From NCBI GenBank assembly GCA_917880885.1, contig OU862915.1:40308676-40372675 (forward strand): 64,000 nucleotides of DNA. The letters are read 5' to 3'. The notes below the pieces were generated by a model. It was not told the DNA's origin. It saw only the letters and a list, made by a program, of their open reading frames with translations, and searched no databases. Origin of the DNA: Limnephilus marmoratus. Taxonomy: Eukaryota; Arthropoda; Insecta; Trichoptera; Limnephilidae. This document shows positions 11,220-20,019 of the stretch, piece after piece (position 1 is the first letter of the stretch; every line of letters starts with the position of its first letter). The position numbers were made by a program, and so were the translations under genes.

Positions 11220-11939
11220 TTGACTAACAATAAAACAAATAATAAATTTGGATGTTTGGAATTTGTCGGACCGACATCTAATAAAATAGCTAAAGTTCTC
11301 AAAAATTGTGGCTTAGATGTTGCCTTCCGCACAAATAATACTTTAGGATCGTCTCTTAAAAACTCAAAAAATAAAATACCCAAACTAAAAAATAGTGGCA
11401 TTTATAAACTCCAGTGTGATGAATGCAACGCCGTTTATATTGGACAAACTGGCCGGTCCTTTAACCTGTCAAGGGCCAGGGTTTTTTACCTTACCTTTTT
11501 TAAATTACCTTAAGAACAAGAATGGAGGAAGCTATTTTAAGCTTTATTTTATGTTATAAATTAATGGAATAAAATTTAAAATCGCATCCAAATTATTTGA
11601 ATTAATATTCTTTTTTGAAATTCCAATCTCGCGCGCGGGCGCGTTCCTGGCCTTTGAAAGGTTAACACTAGATTCAAAGAACACATGCGATCGTTTAAAA
11701 ATAATAATAAAATAGAATCACAATTTGCTAAACATCTCTTAGAAAACAATCACTCACTTAGTGATAAAAATAAACCATTTCCGTTGCGCTTACAAAATAA
11801 AGGACACAAACTCAATCTGTTAGAGCAGTTAGAAATTAATAAAAACTCTAATAATCAGAAAGCTATTTTAATTAATGAACAAACAAATATAATTCGCTCG
11901 CCACTTTTAGATATATTTAAATCCATTCCAAATACCTAA
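11220..11939 (+). pseudogene. PLE GIY-YIG endonuclease domain, split by a MITE
   Basis: The first part (11220-11464) contains KIAKVLKNCGLDVAFRTNN, then GIYKLQC (the GIY strand), a CDEC pair and VYIGQTGRSF (the YIG strand). The second part (11666-11939) contains RSFKNNNKIESQFAKHLLEN, the usual ...FAEHL...NH region, then KLNLLEQLEI and NEQTN, and ends at a TAA. If the TTAA-flanked insert and one TTAA are removed, the two parts join in the same reading frame with no lost codon. In PLEs this domain nicks target DNA. The RT domain that should precede it is missing, so the copy is dead. Confidence 0.8.
11465..11661. mobile_element. piggyBac-type MITE (TTAA-flanked)
   Basis: This 197-bp insert lies between TTAA (11461-11464) and TTAA (11662-11665). 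The ends are CCTGTCAAGGGCCAGG and, inverted, CCTTTCAAAGGCCAGG, 14 of 16 identical. TTAA duplication and short CC-starting inverted repeats are the piggyBac signature. There is no transposase. It interrupts the PLE endonuclease exactly within an intact codon series, so it came after the PLE. Confidence 0.85.
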
Positions 11940-12249
11940 CTGTGCTATTAAGTAAATACATGATTCATAGTGGGTTATCCAAGAGAATGATGACCATTTC
12001 AAATATCAATTGTATTATAAGGTAAATCCTGATGAATCATCAAGGGTTTATTTTATGGAATAATTAACGACCCTCAGTCAAATTTAAACAATCCAGTAAT
12101 TGGGAAACTTAACCATTAATATTTCAGTCATTTTACTTAGAAATTTAGGGGCACAAGTAATAATAATTAAAAGCTATTCATTTTGTCATCATAAGTACCT
12201 GTCTAGAAATGATATAAATACATCGTCTGTAGGTGGTAACAACCACAGT

Positions 12250-12282
12250 TTGATAATGCCTTCAGAGGGCGAAACAGCTGTA
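12250..12282 (+). ncRNA. Hammerhead-like ribozyme motif of the PLE terminus
   Basis: TTGATAAT is followed by a GCC/GGC stem with loop TTCAGAG, then GAAACAGCTGTA. This resembles the hammerhead core CUGANGA-stem II-GAAA known from PLE terminal repeats. Two departures are visible: the first core base is U rather than C with A where G8 belongs, and one unpaired base precedes stem II. Self-cleavage is therefore doubtful. Its position close to the 3' end fits the PLE context. Confidence 0.5.
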
Positions 12283-12412
12283 CCTCGTAATAATAATTAC
12301 GAAGCAGAAGCAGAACTTGTTTATAATAAACTGTTTTTATACATTGAATAATAATATTATTAAATATATAAAATAAAATAAAAATAAAAAAAAAAAAAAA
12401 ATGTTCAAAATC

Positions 12413-12802
12413 ATCAAAAATTAAAATCAGCCAGATCAAAAATATTTAAAAAGTAAAATATGTAATTATCTACTGAGTTTTGTTTCGTTTCTTTTTCTCT
12501 CCCTTTCCTTTCTAATTCGTATTTGCATTCATTCACATTTTACTTTTATACAACGGTTATATGAAAGGCATTTTTTGAAAATTCCTCCCTTGGGTTTGTG
12601 CTTAGAGTACATAAGTATATATAGACATCCTTGTTTATTGTCATATCTTTCTTGTTGTTTATCCTAGCTAATTTTGTATCTTTTCTTCATATTTTTTATT
12701 TTTTAATATTATTTATAGTATATTATACGTAAAATTAATCTAAAATTTAAACTACAAAGCTTATGTAGTTACTGTATTGGTATGTATTTTAAATTCATGA
12801 AA
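12413..12802. other. AT-rich stretch, nothing recognised
   Basis: No ORF, repeat end or RNA gene could be supported between the PLE target duplication and the next SINE. Confidence 0.35.
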
Positions 12803-12980
12803 TTTTTTTTTTTTAAGTATGACAAACATTCAGGGTTACGAATAATCCGACATTTGAAAATCTACCACCTCAGTAAGCGGGAAATGTCGCTTGTGTCGTA
12901 ATGGAGGACTTAGCCGAGGAATCGAACACGGGGTACCTGGGTGGGACCCAAACGCGATGCCAACTCAGCCACTGACCGGT
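12803..12980 (-). mobile_element. Family D tRNA-derived SINE, copy 2
   Basis: On the minus strand the head reads CCGGTCAGTGGCTGAGTTGG, an A box, followed about 35 bases later by the B box GTGTTCGATTCC. The body is GGCTAAGTCCTCCATTACG and the end is a T-run on the plus strand (poly-A tail). A 5'-truncated copy is at 2603-2717. The head is tRNA-like but does not form a clean cloverleaf. Confidence 0.65.
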
Positions 12981-13312
12981 ATCTGCTTCAGAGTTTCTTC
13001 AGTTTTTTAAGCTTAAATTGAATTTGTTGTCCAAGTTGTCCAGGTTTTAGGTACTCACATCAAGTATCAAAATTCTTATCTAGTTCTACAAGCCACAAAA
13101 TTCTTTCTCTATTTGAATACTGCATGATTCATTGTAATGCTATACATGAAGACAAAATATAAGATATAACCATAAGACGCGATTCGTGGTAGAGTTACGT
13201 TGATATGAATAACATCCAGTCTCTCTTCGTCATAACCTGCAATCCGCGATATTAAATTATGTTCATTACAAACCATTGACTATTATTCCGCCATCCCAAA
13301 AAGGCTGGAAAG

Positions 13313-13497
13313 CTTTCGAATAACAAATGGACAAAGTTTTAGAATAACTGGACAAAGTTTTCGAATAACTGGGTAAAGTTTTTGAATAATTGGACCAAGT
13401 TTTCGGATAATTGGACAAAGTTTTCGAATAACTTGACAAAGTTTTCGAATAACATTAGTAAGTTTTCGAACAACTGGACAAAGTTTTCGAATATTCA
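13313..13497. repeat. 21-bp minisatellite
   Basis: There are about nine tandem copies of a unit like CGAATAACTGGACAAAGTTTT. Because 21 is a multiple of 3, the minus strand stays open for 71 codons as a repeating 7-residue unit (IRKLCPV). The open frame is a by-product of the period, not evidence of a protein. Confidence 0.85.
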
Positions 13498-14884
13498 AAT
13501 TCTAATTGCGCGACTTACCTTTAGTATAAACGTATAAACGATCTTATTTCGATTTGAACAATAACAAAAAAAACCTTTGACGAAAATAGTGTTTATTAAA
13601 CCATTCTGGATTTAAAATATTTTAGCCTGCAAGTCTCAATGACATGGTGAAATTTCATGGAATAACGGAATGATTCCTGATATTTTAAATGCGGTGTACA
13701 CTTCTTTTTTTTTGAAGTTGTTGCGAAAAGAAATATGCACTATTTTAGAAACTAAATAAAAAAATCATTGCGATGCTTGTTTTTCAACTAACATTCATAT
13801 TTCTAAATAATAAAATTTGAATATCAGACATGAAAATGTCGACAAAGAAAACTTAATGAAACATTTCGACTCAAAACGTTAATAATTTTGAAAAAATTCG
13901 ATGTTTAGAAAATACTTTACTTTTGTATAGGGAATCAGCAAGAAAACTGTAACTTTACTTTTCATCATGTTTAAAATTAAAAAATATAAATATTTTTTTC
14001 TCTTAGCTGTCATTTAAAAAATCCATCAAAATTCTATTATAAACTTTGACAATTTTTTTTTGTATTTTACACATAAAATCAAGAATAAATATTTGAGACA
14101 AAGAAAGAAGAATAATTTTTATTTCACTTTCCAGCGACAAACAGATCACATGTCTTTGCATCATGGGAAAAATGTAAAATTTCTTTACAATGTACGCAGG
14201 CCCCGGTCAGACCTGTCCTTCAGAAGCTTCAATGGAATAATGTGATGTCGGCTAGTGATGTTCCTCTGAGGCTTGAGGGGTTAAAAATTAGCTTGTTGGA
14301 AAAAAACAATTTTATTTAAGATGTGACATTTCTTTAAATAAATATATGTGTTCTATTTATGTTTTGTTTATGATAATTAGAAACAATTTTTTTTTGACCC
14401 AAGATCTACTTAAGTGTTCACAAAACTACTTATAAATTATTATAATTACCAATCAAAGTGTTAATTTATAATGGAACTCTGTTAAAACCTTTATTTCTCG
14501 TATTAAGATATTAAAACCTGTGTTTTTATATATCTGAATATGAACATCGATCAGTATTATTACGTTAGCGTTTGCGTGGTTGAATTTCAGAACCCAGCTA
14601 CGAGTGCATGTCGGACGCTACGCTTAACGGCCGCGCCTCAAATAACATCTGTGTACATAGAATTTCACACAAAGCTGTGGTTAAAATTCGGTTTTAAATT
14701 CAAGAATTCGATACAAGACGTCACTACTTCCGTCAGCAGCTCGCATGTGGATGTTCCCCTCCTAGGTATAAGTGCTACGAATTTATATACTTTAATTATC
14801 CTTCCGGATGTGGGAAGATTGATGGCAATACTTGACGAAGTCGTTTTAAATTACATAAAACGTCATTGCGTGTCTCGGTTTTGG
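13498..14884. other. No feature recognised
   Basis: This is AT-rich DNA. A 130-codon open frame begins at 14540 on the plus strand with no recognisable motif; its last part is the 14-bp repeat at 14885-14927. I cannot support it as a gene. Confidence 0.3.
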
Positions 14885-14927
14885 CACGGTTACTTTGTCA
14901 CGGTTACTTTGTCATTGTTACTTTGTC
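14885..14927 (+). repeat. 14-bp tandem repeat, three units
   Basis: CACGGTTACTTTGT occurs at 14885 and 14899, and as CATTGTTACTTTGT at 14913. A palindromic GGTGAGTCACCG-like string follows at about 14928. It may be the subterminal repeat of a DNA element, but no opposite end was found. Confidence 0.5.
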
Positions 14928-14940
14928 GGTGAGTCACCGA

Positions 14941-15451
14941 CGGTGACTAGCTATCACTGGATAGGATAACAGTGGTTCCGAGGAACTGGCTATTTTAGGA
15001 ACAAGTTCCTATACGATTTATAAAATGGTCACAAACACTCAAACCCGGCGAAGCCGAACTAAAAGCCGCCCGCAGGGCCCAACAGGGTTTTTAACTGCTA
15101 GTGGTAATTAATTCGCTGCGTACAAAACAATTTGTTATTCAGATACCACTGTCGCCGAAGGCAACGTTTCAGCGGTTTTATACGGAAGTTTACAATAATT
15201 AAACAGTTAGAAACCCAAACTTGTTCGAAGTTCCATTAACAAATAATTAAATCGCAGGAATCCATCAATAATAAATTGTATTACAAACCAAACAAAGGTA
15301 TAAAGTCTAACCGATACGACCTTACAACTTCTACATAATATAAGGTGGCACGTGTGGATGTAACCTTTCAACATTAGCCTATTTCTCAATTGAAATTAAT
15401 TAAATTTTCAGAAATACATTGTTAAAGGGAATTAATATAGTAAATAGGTGC
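14941..15451. other. No feature recognised
   Basis: This is mixed-composition DNA between a short tandem repeat and a foldback MITE. No domain or repeat match was seen. Confidence 0.3.
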
Positions 15452-15796
15452 GTTTTCATCCCAGACAAAATAACCTCCGACAAAATATCCTACGGACAAA
15501 ACACCCCCCAACAAAATACCTATTAAAACTTAACCTAACATAACCAAACCAAACAAAGAAGGGATAAAAATAATACAGACATCCTGTATAGACAATAAAT
15601 TATGATTCAAAAATAGTAAAATCGGACAAAAATAATACCGATAACAAAAATTTATTATCTTTACAGTATGTCTGTATTATTATGTCGGGTTAAGTAAGGT
15701 TAGGTATAAGTAGATATTTAGTTGGGGGATGTTTTGTCCGTAGGATATTTTGGCAGAGGAAATTTTATCGAGGATATTTTATTGTGGGATGAAAAG
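15452..15796. mobile_element. Foldback MITE, GACAAAATATCC family, copy 1
   Basis: The left end TTTTCATCCC is matched by GGGATGAAAA on the right. The arms carry short iterated strings (ACAAAATANCCTCCG on the left, GATATTTT on the right). They continue inward as inverted repeats through ATACAGACATCCTGTA-type and CTTAACCTAAC-type blocks. A second copy is at 32497-32884. There is no coding sequence. Confidence 0.75.
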
Positions 15797-15877
15797 TCGC
15801 AGAACCATTAATTAATACATGTTTAACTTTTGTGTCGTTTTGGCAGGGAATTACAAATTAAAAACACTTCGTCATAA

Positions 15878-16027
15878 TTCGCAGAACATCTCTCAGGGAA
15901 TAATCACACGCCACTTAATAACAAGAGGCCTAAGCCTAAACCATTACACACAGAAAGATTAAATTTACTAGAGTCTTATACTAGAGAAAGAAAGTGTCTT
16001 AGAGTTAATTTACTTGGAGTTCAATAA
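15878..16027 (+). pseudogene. PLE GIY-YIG endonuclease C-terminal scrap
   Basis: A 49-codon frame starts FAEHLSGNNHTPLN and includes HTERLNLLESYTRERK before a TAA. This parallels FAKHLLENNH...KLNLLEQLE in the PLE at 11121-12400 and marks the end of the endonuclease domain. The two are clearly different subfamilies. The GIY and YIG strands are absent. Confidence 0.6.
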
Positions 16028-16254
16028 ACGAACGGATGATCCTAATATAAAACTAATTAATAAAGTAGGGAAAATGACTTACTCCGCGCTTCTCAGTATA
16101 TTATAAAACCAAAACAAAATAATAAATTTAAATTAGACAATGGCAAATACGTCATTTTTATTATATATAGTAAACAACTGAAAACACATTAATGTGGGGA
16201 AAACAAATTTCAAACATACCCAAAAATTAGAGAATCGATCGTCACAATTATTTT

Positions 16255-16500
16255 CTCAATAATCTATAATATTAAAATGAATCGCTTAATTTGTTGGTAG
16301 GCGCAAATCTCGAGAGCGGCTGAACCGATTTCGCTAATTTTTTTTTTAGAATATTCCTTGAAGTTCGAAGATGGTTCTTACGGAGAGAAAAATTAAGAAA
16401 ATTGCGCAGAAAATTAGATAATAACAGAAAACATCGCACGTTTGACAGTTCGCGTGTTAGAGAATGACATTTGCAAAACAATGAATGATTGTTCAATCAG
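16255..16500 (+). mobile_element. Helitron-like terminal fragment
   Basis: It contains ATAATATTAAAATGAATCGC, GGCGCAAATCTCGAGAGCGG, a CTGAACCGATTTCGCTAA block and GGTTCTTACGGAGAGAAAAA. Such sequence is typical of insect mobile-element ends, probably Helitron. The family assignment is from memory of its general form and no coding part confirms it. Confidence 0.4.
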
Positions 16501-16639
16501 GATTCTATTTTTGAAAAGTTGAAAAATTTATTTAAAGTAGGTACTCCCCTAATAGTTTGAATCGAATCAAGAATTTTAGATATTTTAAATAGGTACCTAT
16601 GTTAGGTACCAAATTTAATATACATGAGAAATGGAAATT

Positions 16640-16839
16640 TGAATAAAAATTGTAAAAGGTGGCACGCGGGCTGTTTAAAAACTGAATGTACTGGGATTGA
16701 ATATATGGAACGCGGGAGAGGAAGAGGACGCATGAGAAGAAGGGGAGGCGGAAGGGGAACGGGACGAATGGGAAAGGACACTCAGGGAGAAACAATTTCT
16801 TAATTAAATGGCATAGCAACGCATGCCGGGACCAGCTAG
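16640..16839 (+). mobile_element. Non-autonomous Helitron, 3' end
   Basis: It runs from AGGTGGCACGCGGGCTGTTT through a purine-rich tract (about 16709-16790) to GGGACCAGCTAG. The terminus has the Helitron pattern: a hairpin GGCAT-AGCAACGC-ATGCC (16810-16827) a few bases before CTAG (16836-16839), followed by T. The 5' part is lost. Confidence 0.75.
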
Positions 16840-16891
16840 TTAGTAATAAATCACGTTGGCATTCAAAATTGAAATTTAGAATCACTTAGGT

Positions 16892-17158
16892 AAGTCGGGA
16901 GGCGTAATGGAAGAAGAAAGTAGTGTAAGAAGAATATATGACGCAAATGTGAATGATAGGAGAAGTCGGGGAAGCCCGAGGAAGAAATGGCACGATCAGG
17001 TGAATCGGAAACTTTAGTCGGGCCTTGTCAAAAGTCAGAATAATAGAAGAATTTGTATGATACGATGTATGAATGTGAGTGAGGCAAAGAGTGTGTGCCA
17101 AAACCTCTGCCTACCCCTGCGGGGAAACGGCGTGATGGTTAGTTAGTTAGTTAGTTAA
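16892..17158 (+). pseudogene. RTE-like retrotransposon, ORF end and 3' tail
   Basis: The plus strand encodes RRIYDANVNDRRSRGSPRKK and WHDQVNRKL, the C-terminal block after the RT of the insect element also seen at 24790-25395. ICMIRCMNVSEAK and a short GC-rich 3' end follow. It stops in a (TTAG)n tail at 17139-17157. In-frame stops are present. Confidence 0.65.
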
Positions 17159-17254
17159 GTAGTCTCAAAGTGATCTAACAAACTTTTGAAAATTGTTTTC
17201 GATATTTATTTTTGGAGTGTTATGCCGTGTTGCGCTACCTCCTTCTTTAGCCAA

Positions 17255-17286
17255 CGTTTCGAACAGCGTTGCAGAGTCCATCATCA
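17255..17286 (-). ncRNA. Hammerhead-like motif, - arm
   Basis: On the minus strand this reads CTGATGA, T, the stem GGACT/TGTTC with loop region CTGCAACGC, then GAAACGTTGG. It mirrors the motif on the opposite arm with two substitutions in the stem and keeps the same extra base. Confidence 0.45.
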
Positions 17287-17324
17287 GGGCAGATCCGGTA
17301 GATTCGGTAGATGTGATCATCTAC

Positions 17325-17356
17325 CTGATGATGGACACTGCAACGCTGTCCGAAAC
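17325..17356 (+). ncRNA. Hammerhead-like motif, + arm
   Basis: CTGATGA (325-331 of this kilobase) is followed by T, then the stem GGACA/TGTCC around CTGCAACGC, then GAAAC and CGTTGGAT. The core bases CUGAUGA and GAAA are intact. One extra U lies between the core and stem II. That puts stem II out of the canonical register, so catalysis is uncertain. Confidence 0.5.
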
Positions 17357-17492
17357 GTTGGATAAAAAAGGAGGTGGCGCAACACGGCATAACACCCCAA
17401 AAACAAATAACGAAAATACTTTTGGCCGTGAAAATCTAAAAACTATCTTTTGAAAATTATCTTAAAAGCCGAAACACCTAAATAACGTAATA

Positions 17493-18432
17493 TTAGGTCC
17501 TTACGTATGAAATTGGCGTTTTGTATGGGAGGAACATAAAGACGATTTTTTTTTAATATAATATATTTATTTAATCAAAGTATGTACGATTGCTATTTAT
17601 TCACTTTTACCATCTCATAGGTAGTTCATCAATCCCTTTACTAAAAAAACCATTCGGACGGGAATCAATAAAACCTTTGAAGGCGGTTTGGACTGCCCCA
17701 TCGGAGTTAAATTTTTCCCTTTCAAGAAGTTATTCAAATTTCGAAAAAAATGGTAATTTGTTGGGGCAAGGTCCGGAGAGTACGGTGGATGTCTTAGACA
17801 TTCCAATTGAAGCTCCTCTAATTTGGTAGCCGTCTGTTGTGCAGTGTGTGGTCTAGCGGTCAAGGCGCGTTTGTTGATTTGCTTCACTCAATTCGTGAGG
17901 TACTCACCTTTCAAGCTTTTCACCTTCCCAATTTGCTTCAAGTGGATTAAAACAGTTTTATCACTAACACCGCAGCCTGCAGCTAACTCGGACGTGGTTT
18001 GAGATGGATCCGCTTCCACAATAGCCTTCAATTCTTCATTATCAACTTTGGTCTCCGGCCGTCCACGGGCTTGTTCTGCAGGTCGAAATTTCCAGAACGA
18101 AAACGTTGGAACCAAAAACGCACTATGTTTTCTTTTGCGGCACCGTCGTCATACACATCATTAATCCTTCGAGCCGTTTCTGCAGCACTGGTGCCACGGT
18201 GGAACTCGTACTCATAAATAACGCGATATTTCAAGTTTTCCATTTTGTAAACTAAGTGACGCAAAGGAAAAAAACAATTAAGGAAAAAACGAATGAATTA
18301 TAATTTTCGAAACACAAATACATGAGTAAATAGCTGTACAAATTTGAATTTGGTATTCCTAACCAAAGAGAATATATTTGAGATAAAAGTTGTCAGTACG
18401 GCAAAACGCCAATTTCATACGTAAGGACCTAA
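17493..18432 (-). mobile_element. Mariner element, internally deleted
   Basis: Perfect ~30-bp terminal inverted repeats start TTAGGTCCTTACGTATGAAA and continue ATTGGCGTTTTG. TA duplications are at 17491-17492 and 18433-18434. The length is 940 bp against roughly 1.3 kb for complete mariners. The transposase on the minus strand lacks its centre. The intact termini mean it could have been mobilised by a full-length relative. Confidence 0.95.
17615..18264 (-). pseudogene. Mariner transposase, deleted and frameshifted
   Basis: The N-terminal part (18264 down) has the paired-type DNA-binding HTH: ENLKYRVIYEYEFHRGTSAA then RFWFQRFRSGNFDLQNKP. After a frameshift near 18060 it continues with RGRPETKVDNEELKAIVEAD, TTSELAAGCGVSDKTV and HLKQIGKVK. 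The middle, with the first catalytic Asp, is deleted. The protein resumes at ARPHTAQQTATKLEELQLEC and PPYSPDLAPTNYHFFRNL, the region around the second and third catalytic Asp. Here the D34D-type third residue context reads SPDLAPTNY, where D usually follows T, so the third Asp appears replaced by Asn. It is non-functional. Confidence 0.9.
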
Positions 18433-18589
18433 TATTAAAAAAACTTAAATACTCGTACTTCCAGAAATTAAGAATAACATTTAAAAAAATTACAAATTTC
18501 AAATCAAGGTAATATTTTTTAGATACTGGGTTTATTTTCAATGTTGCTATTTAATGAGTGTAAATTGTTGGGTAAAATACATCGAATTT

Positions 18590-18997
18590 AAAATAAAATG
18601 ACTATTGAGCACATAAGCCGATCGCCCACTAGCACGAGCAAATCAAACAAGTTTTTACCTATATCTAGTTGAAGTCCCCGGCGATGTCCAGGATACGCAG
18701 AGTTTTCGAAATCAAATGCAGACAGTGACATCAACCTCGGCATAAAACTGTGGATTTGCACATAAATCAAATATACATCGCCCGCTTGCCAGCCCGCTCG
18801 TCCACTTTCATATTATATATTTCAATCAATTTACCAAACACCTTGACAAAATATACACTTAAACCTTCGTCGTGAAACACTCTATCTATTGGTGAAGACC
18901 GCATGAAAATCTGTTCAGTAGTTTTTGATTTTGTCGCGAACAGACAGACAGAGAGACAGACGCGGCGGAGGAATTTGTTTTATAATATGTAGAGATG
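18590..18997 (+). mobile_element. Probable RTE-type non-LTR retrotransposon 3' UTR
   Basis: The end reads GAAAATCTGTTCAGTAGTTT, then TCGCGAACAGACAGACAGAG, GACGCGGCGGAGG, and stops at TTTTATAATATGTAGAGAT. This is the usual 3' terminus of insect RTE-like elements as I remember them. No ORF remains upstream. Confidence 0.45.
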
Positions 18998-19646
18998 TTG
19001 GTAATTTGTCTGCAAATACTACTAAACAACATGACGACTAAATTAAGCATTTCGTTTAGTCGAAATTAACTGTCCGTTGTTGGTAAAAAATATTTTGATT
19101 CCTCATCCGTAAATCTGGAGATTGCCAAATTATTTTTGGAAATTTGTGACTTATTTGTCAAATCTAAAAATATTGGAAACGAAAATGATCCGTTTCACCG
19201 AAAACATGTTTATTTCCCCAGAGATTAAAAAATTCATCTCTGGGACACCGTCAAAATATTTACATTAATCAGAAAGATTTATATGTTGAGTACTTTGAGA
19301 AAATTGGAATAAGAATTTTGGAATGTAAATAATAATGAAGAAGATTAAAAGCCGTATGTGACCTCTTGAGAAATAAAACCCGACATTATTTATTTTATTT
19401 TGGCATTGCCAGAGCTGAATATAAAAAGCATTAAAGTTGGCATTTTCTTTAATTCTTTACAGTTAAAATCATACTCGTAGCTCATCATTGAAATAACGTT
19501 GCCTTTTACACAAAGCAATGGAAGACGAAGAGTTTTAAATAGTCAAAGGAAGTCAAAACTTCATTATCGAACCTAAAAAAATACTTTCCAGCGAGTACCC
19601 GGCATGCGTTACAGCGCCAATCAAAGAAAGTGTTTATAATATAGGT
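18998..19646. other. No feature recognised
   Basis: This is AT-rich DNA between an RTE-like 3' end and a palindrome. No motif was seen. Confidence 0.3.
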
Positions 19647-19937
19647 ACACAATAATATAACTTTGTTTTAATTCCACTTTATTATATCCCATACCCCAAT
19701 TGGGGATGCAATAGACTCATTGGCTTCGGACGGGAGCAGCTGGTACTCTTGTGAGGTATTCATATAAAAAAAATCCAACCGGTTTCGGTTCATCCTGAAC
19801 CTTCTTCAGGGGTGAATAAAAATATATTTTTATTTTTACATATTTGTATTCACCCCTGAGGAAGTTTCAGGATCAACAGAAACCGGTTGGATAAAGAAAT
19901 AATAAAGTGGAATTGAAACAAAGTTATATTATTGTGT
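19647..19937. mobile_element. Palindrome with hammerhead-like motifs, split by SINE A
   Basis: The outer arms 19648-19685 and 19899-19935 share the AATAATATAACTTTGTTT block and its complement. The inner arms 19773-19817 and 19847-19892 share ATCCAACCGGTTTC and its complement. The left arm is interrupted by a family-A fragment (19687-19770). Both inner arms contain the CTGANGA-stem-GAAAC pattern (minus 19782-19809, plus 19856-19883). On the right arm the stem is reduced to three pairs. Confidence 0.65.
19687..19770 (+). mobile_element. Family A SINE, 3' fragment
   Basis: It contains CCCCAATTGGGGATGCAATA, GACTCATTGGCTTCGGACGG and an A-rich end at 19765-19772. It interrupts the left arm of a palindrome whose right arm lacks it, so it inserted after the palindrome formed. 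Confidence 0.65.
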
Positions 19938-20019
19938 TTATTATAATTACGTATTCCCACAAAATGTTTGCTACATGTGAAAGTGTTTGTTTTAATTCTG
20001 CTTATTGAAGTGCTTTTAG

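Larger units (their letters stand above)
11121..12400 (+). mobile_element. Penelope-like element (PLE), 5'-truncated
   Basis: The element is bounded by a perfect 12-bp duplication ATGTTCAAAATC (11109-11120 and 12401-12412). It begins with T-runs and ends with A-runs. The first ~70 bp after the T-run (ATTTATTTTATATATTAAAT) is an inverted copy of the 3' end (about 12350-12390), as is common in PLE insertions. Only the GIY-YIG endonuclease remains of the coding part; the RT domain is gone. A hammerhead-like motif lies at 12250-12282. A TTAA-flanked MITE splits the endonuclease. Confidence 0.8.
17190..17415. mobile_element. Palindromic element with two hammerhead-like motifs
   Basis: The left arm (about 17200-17306) and right arm (about 17318-17405) are near-perfect inverted repeats. 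They share TGCCGTGTTGCGCTACCTCC on the left with its complement on the right. Each arm carries a motif resembling the PLE hammerhead: minus strand 17255-17286, plus strand 17325-17356. No protein remains. It is probably a head-to-head pair of PLE terminal repeats. Confidence 0.65.

Noticed and set aside
13283..13498. 71-codon frame with IRKLCPV repeats
   Set aside because: Produced by a 21-bp minisatellite whose period keeps the frame open; no start context or flanking coding sequence.
14540..14932. 130-codon frame as a possible host exon
   Set aside because: No motif, no homologous repeat, and its end overlaps a 14-bp tandem repeat; not enough support.
17325..17363. Canonical, certainly active hammerhead ribozyme
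   Set aside because: An unpaired base separates CUGAUGA from stem II in every copy, so the standard register is not met; kept as hammerhead-like only.
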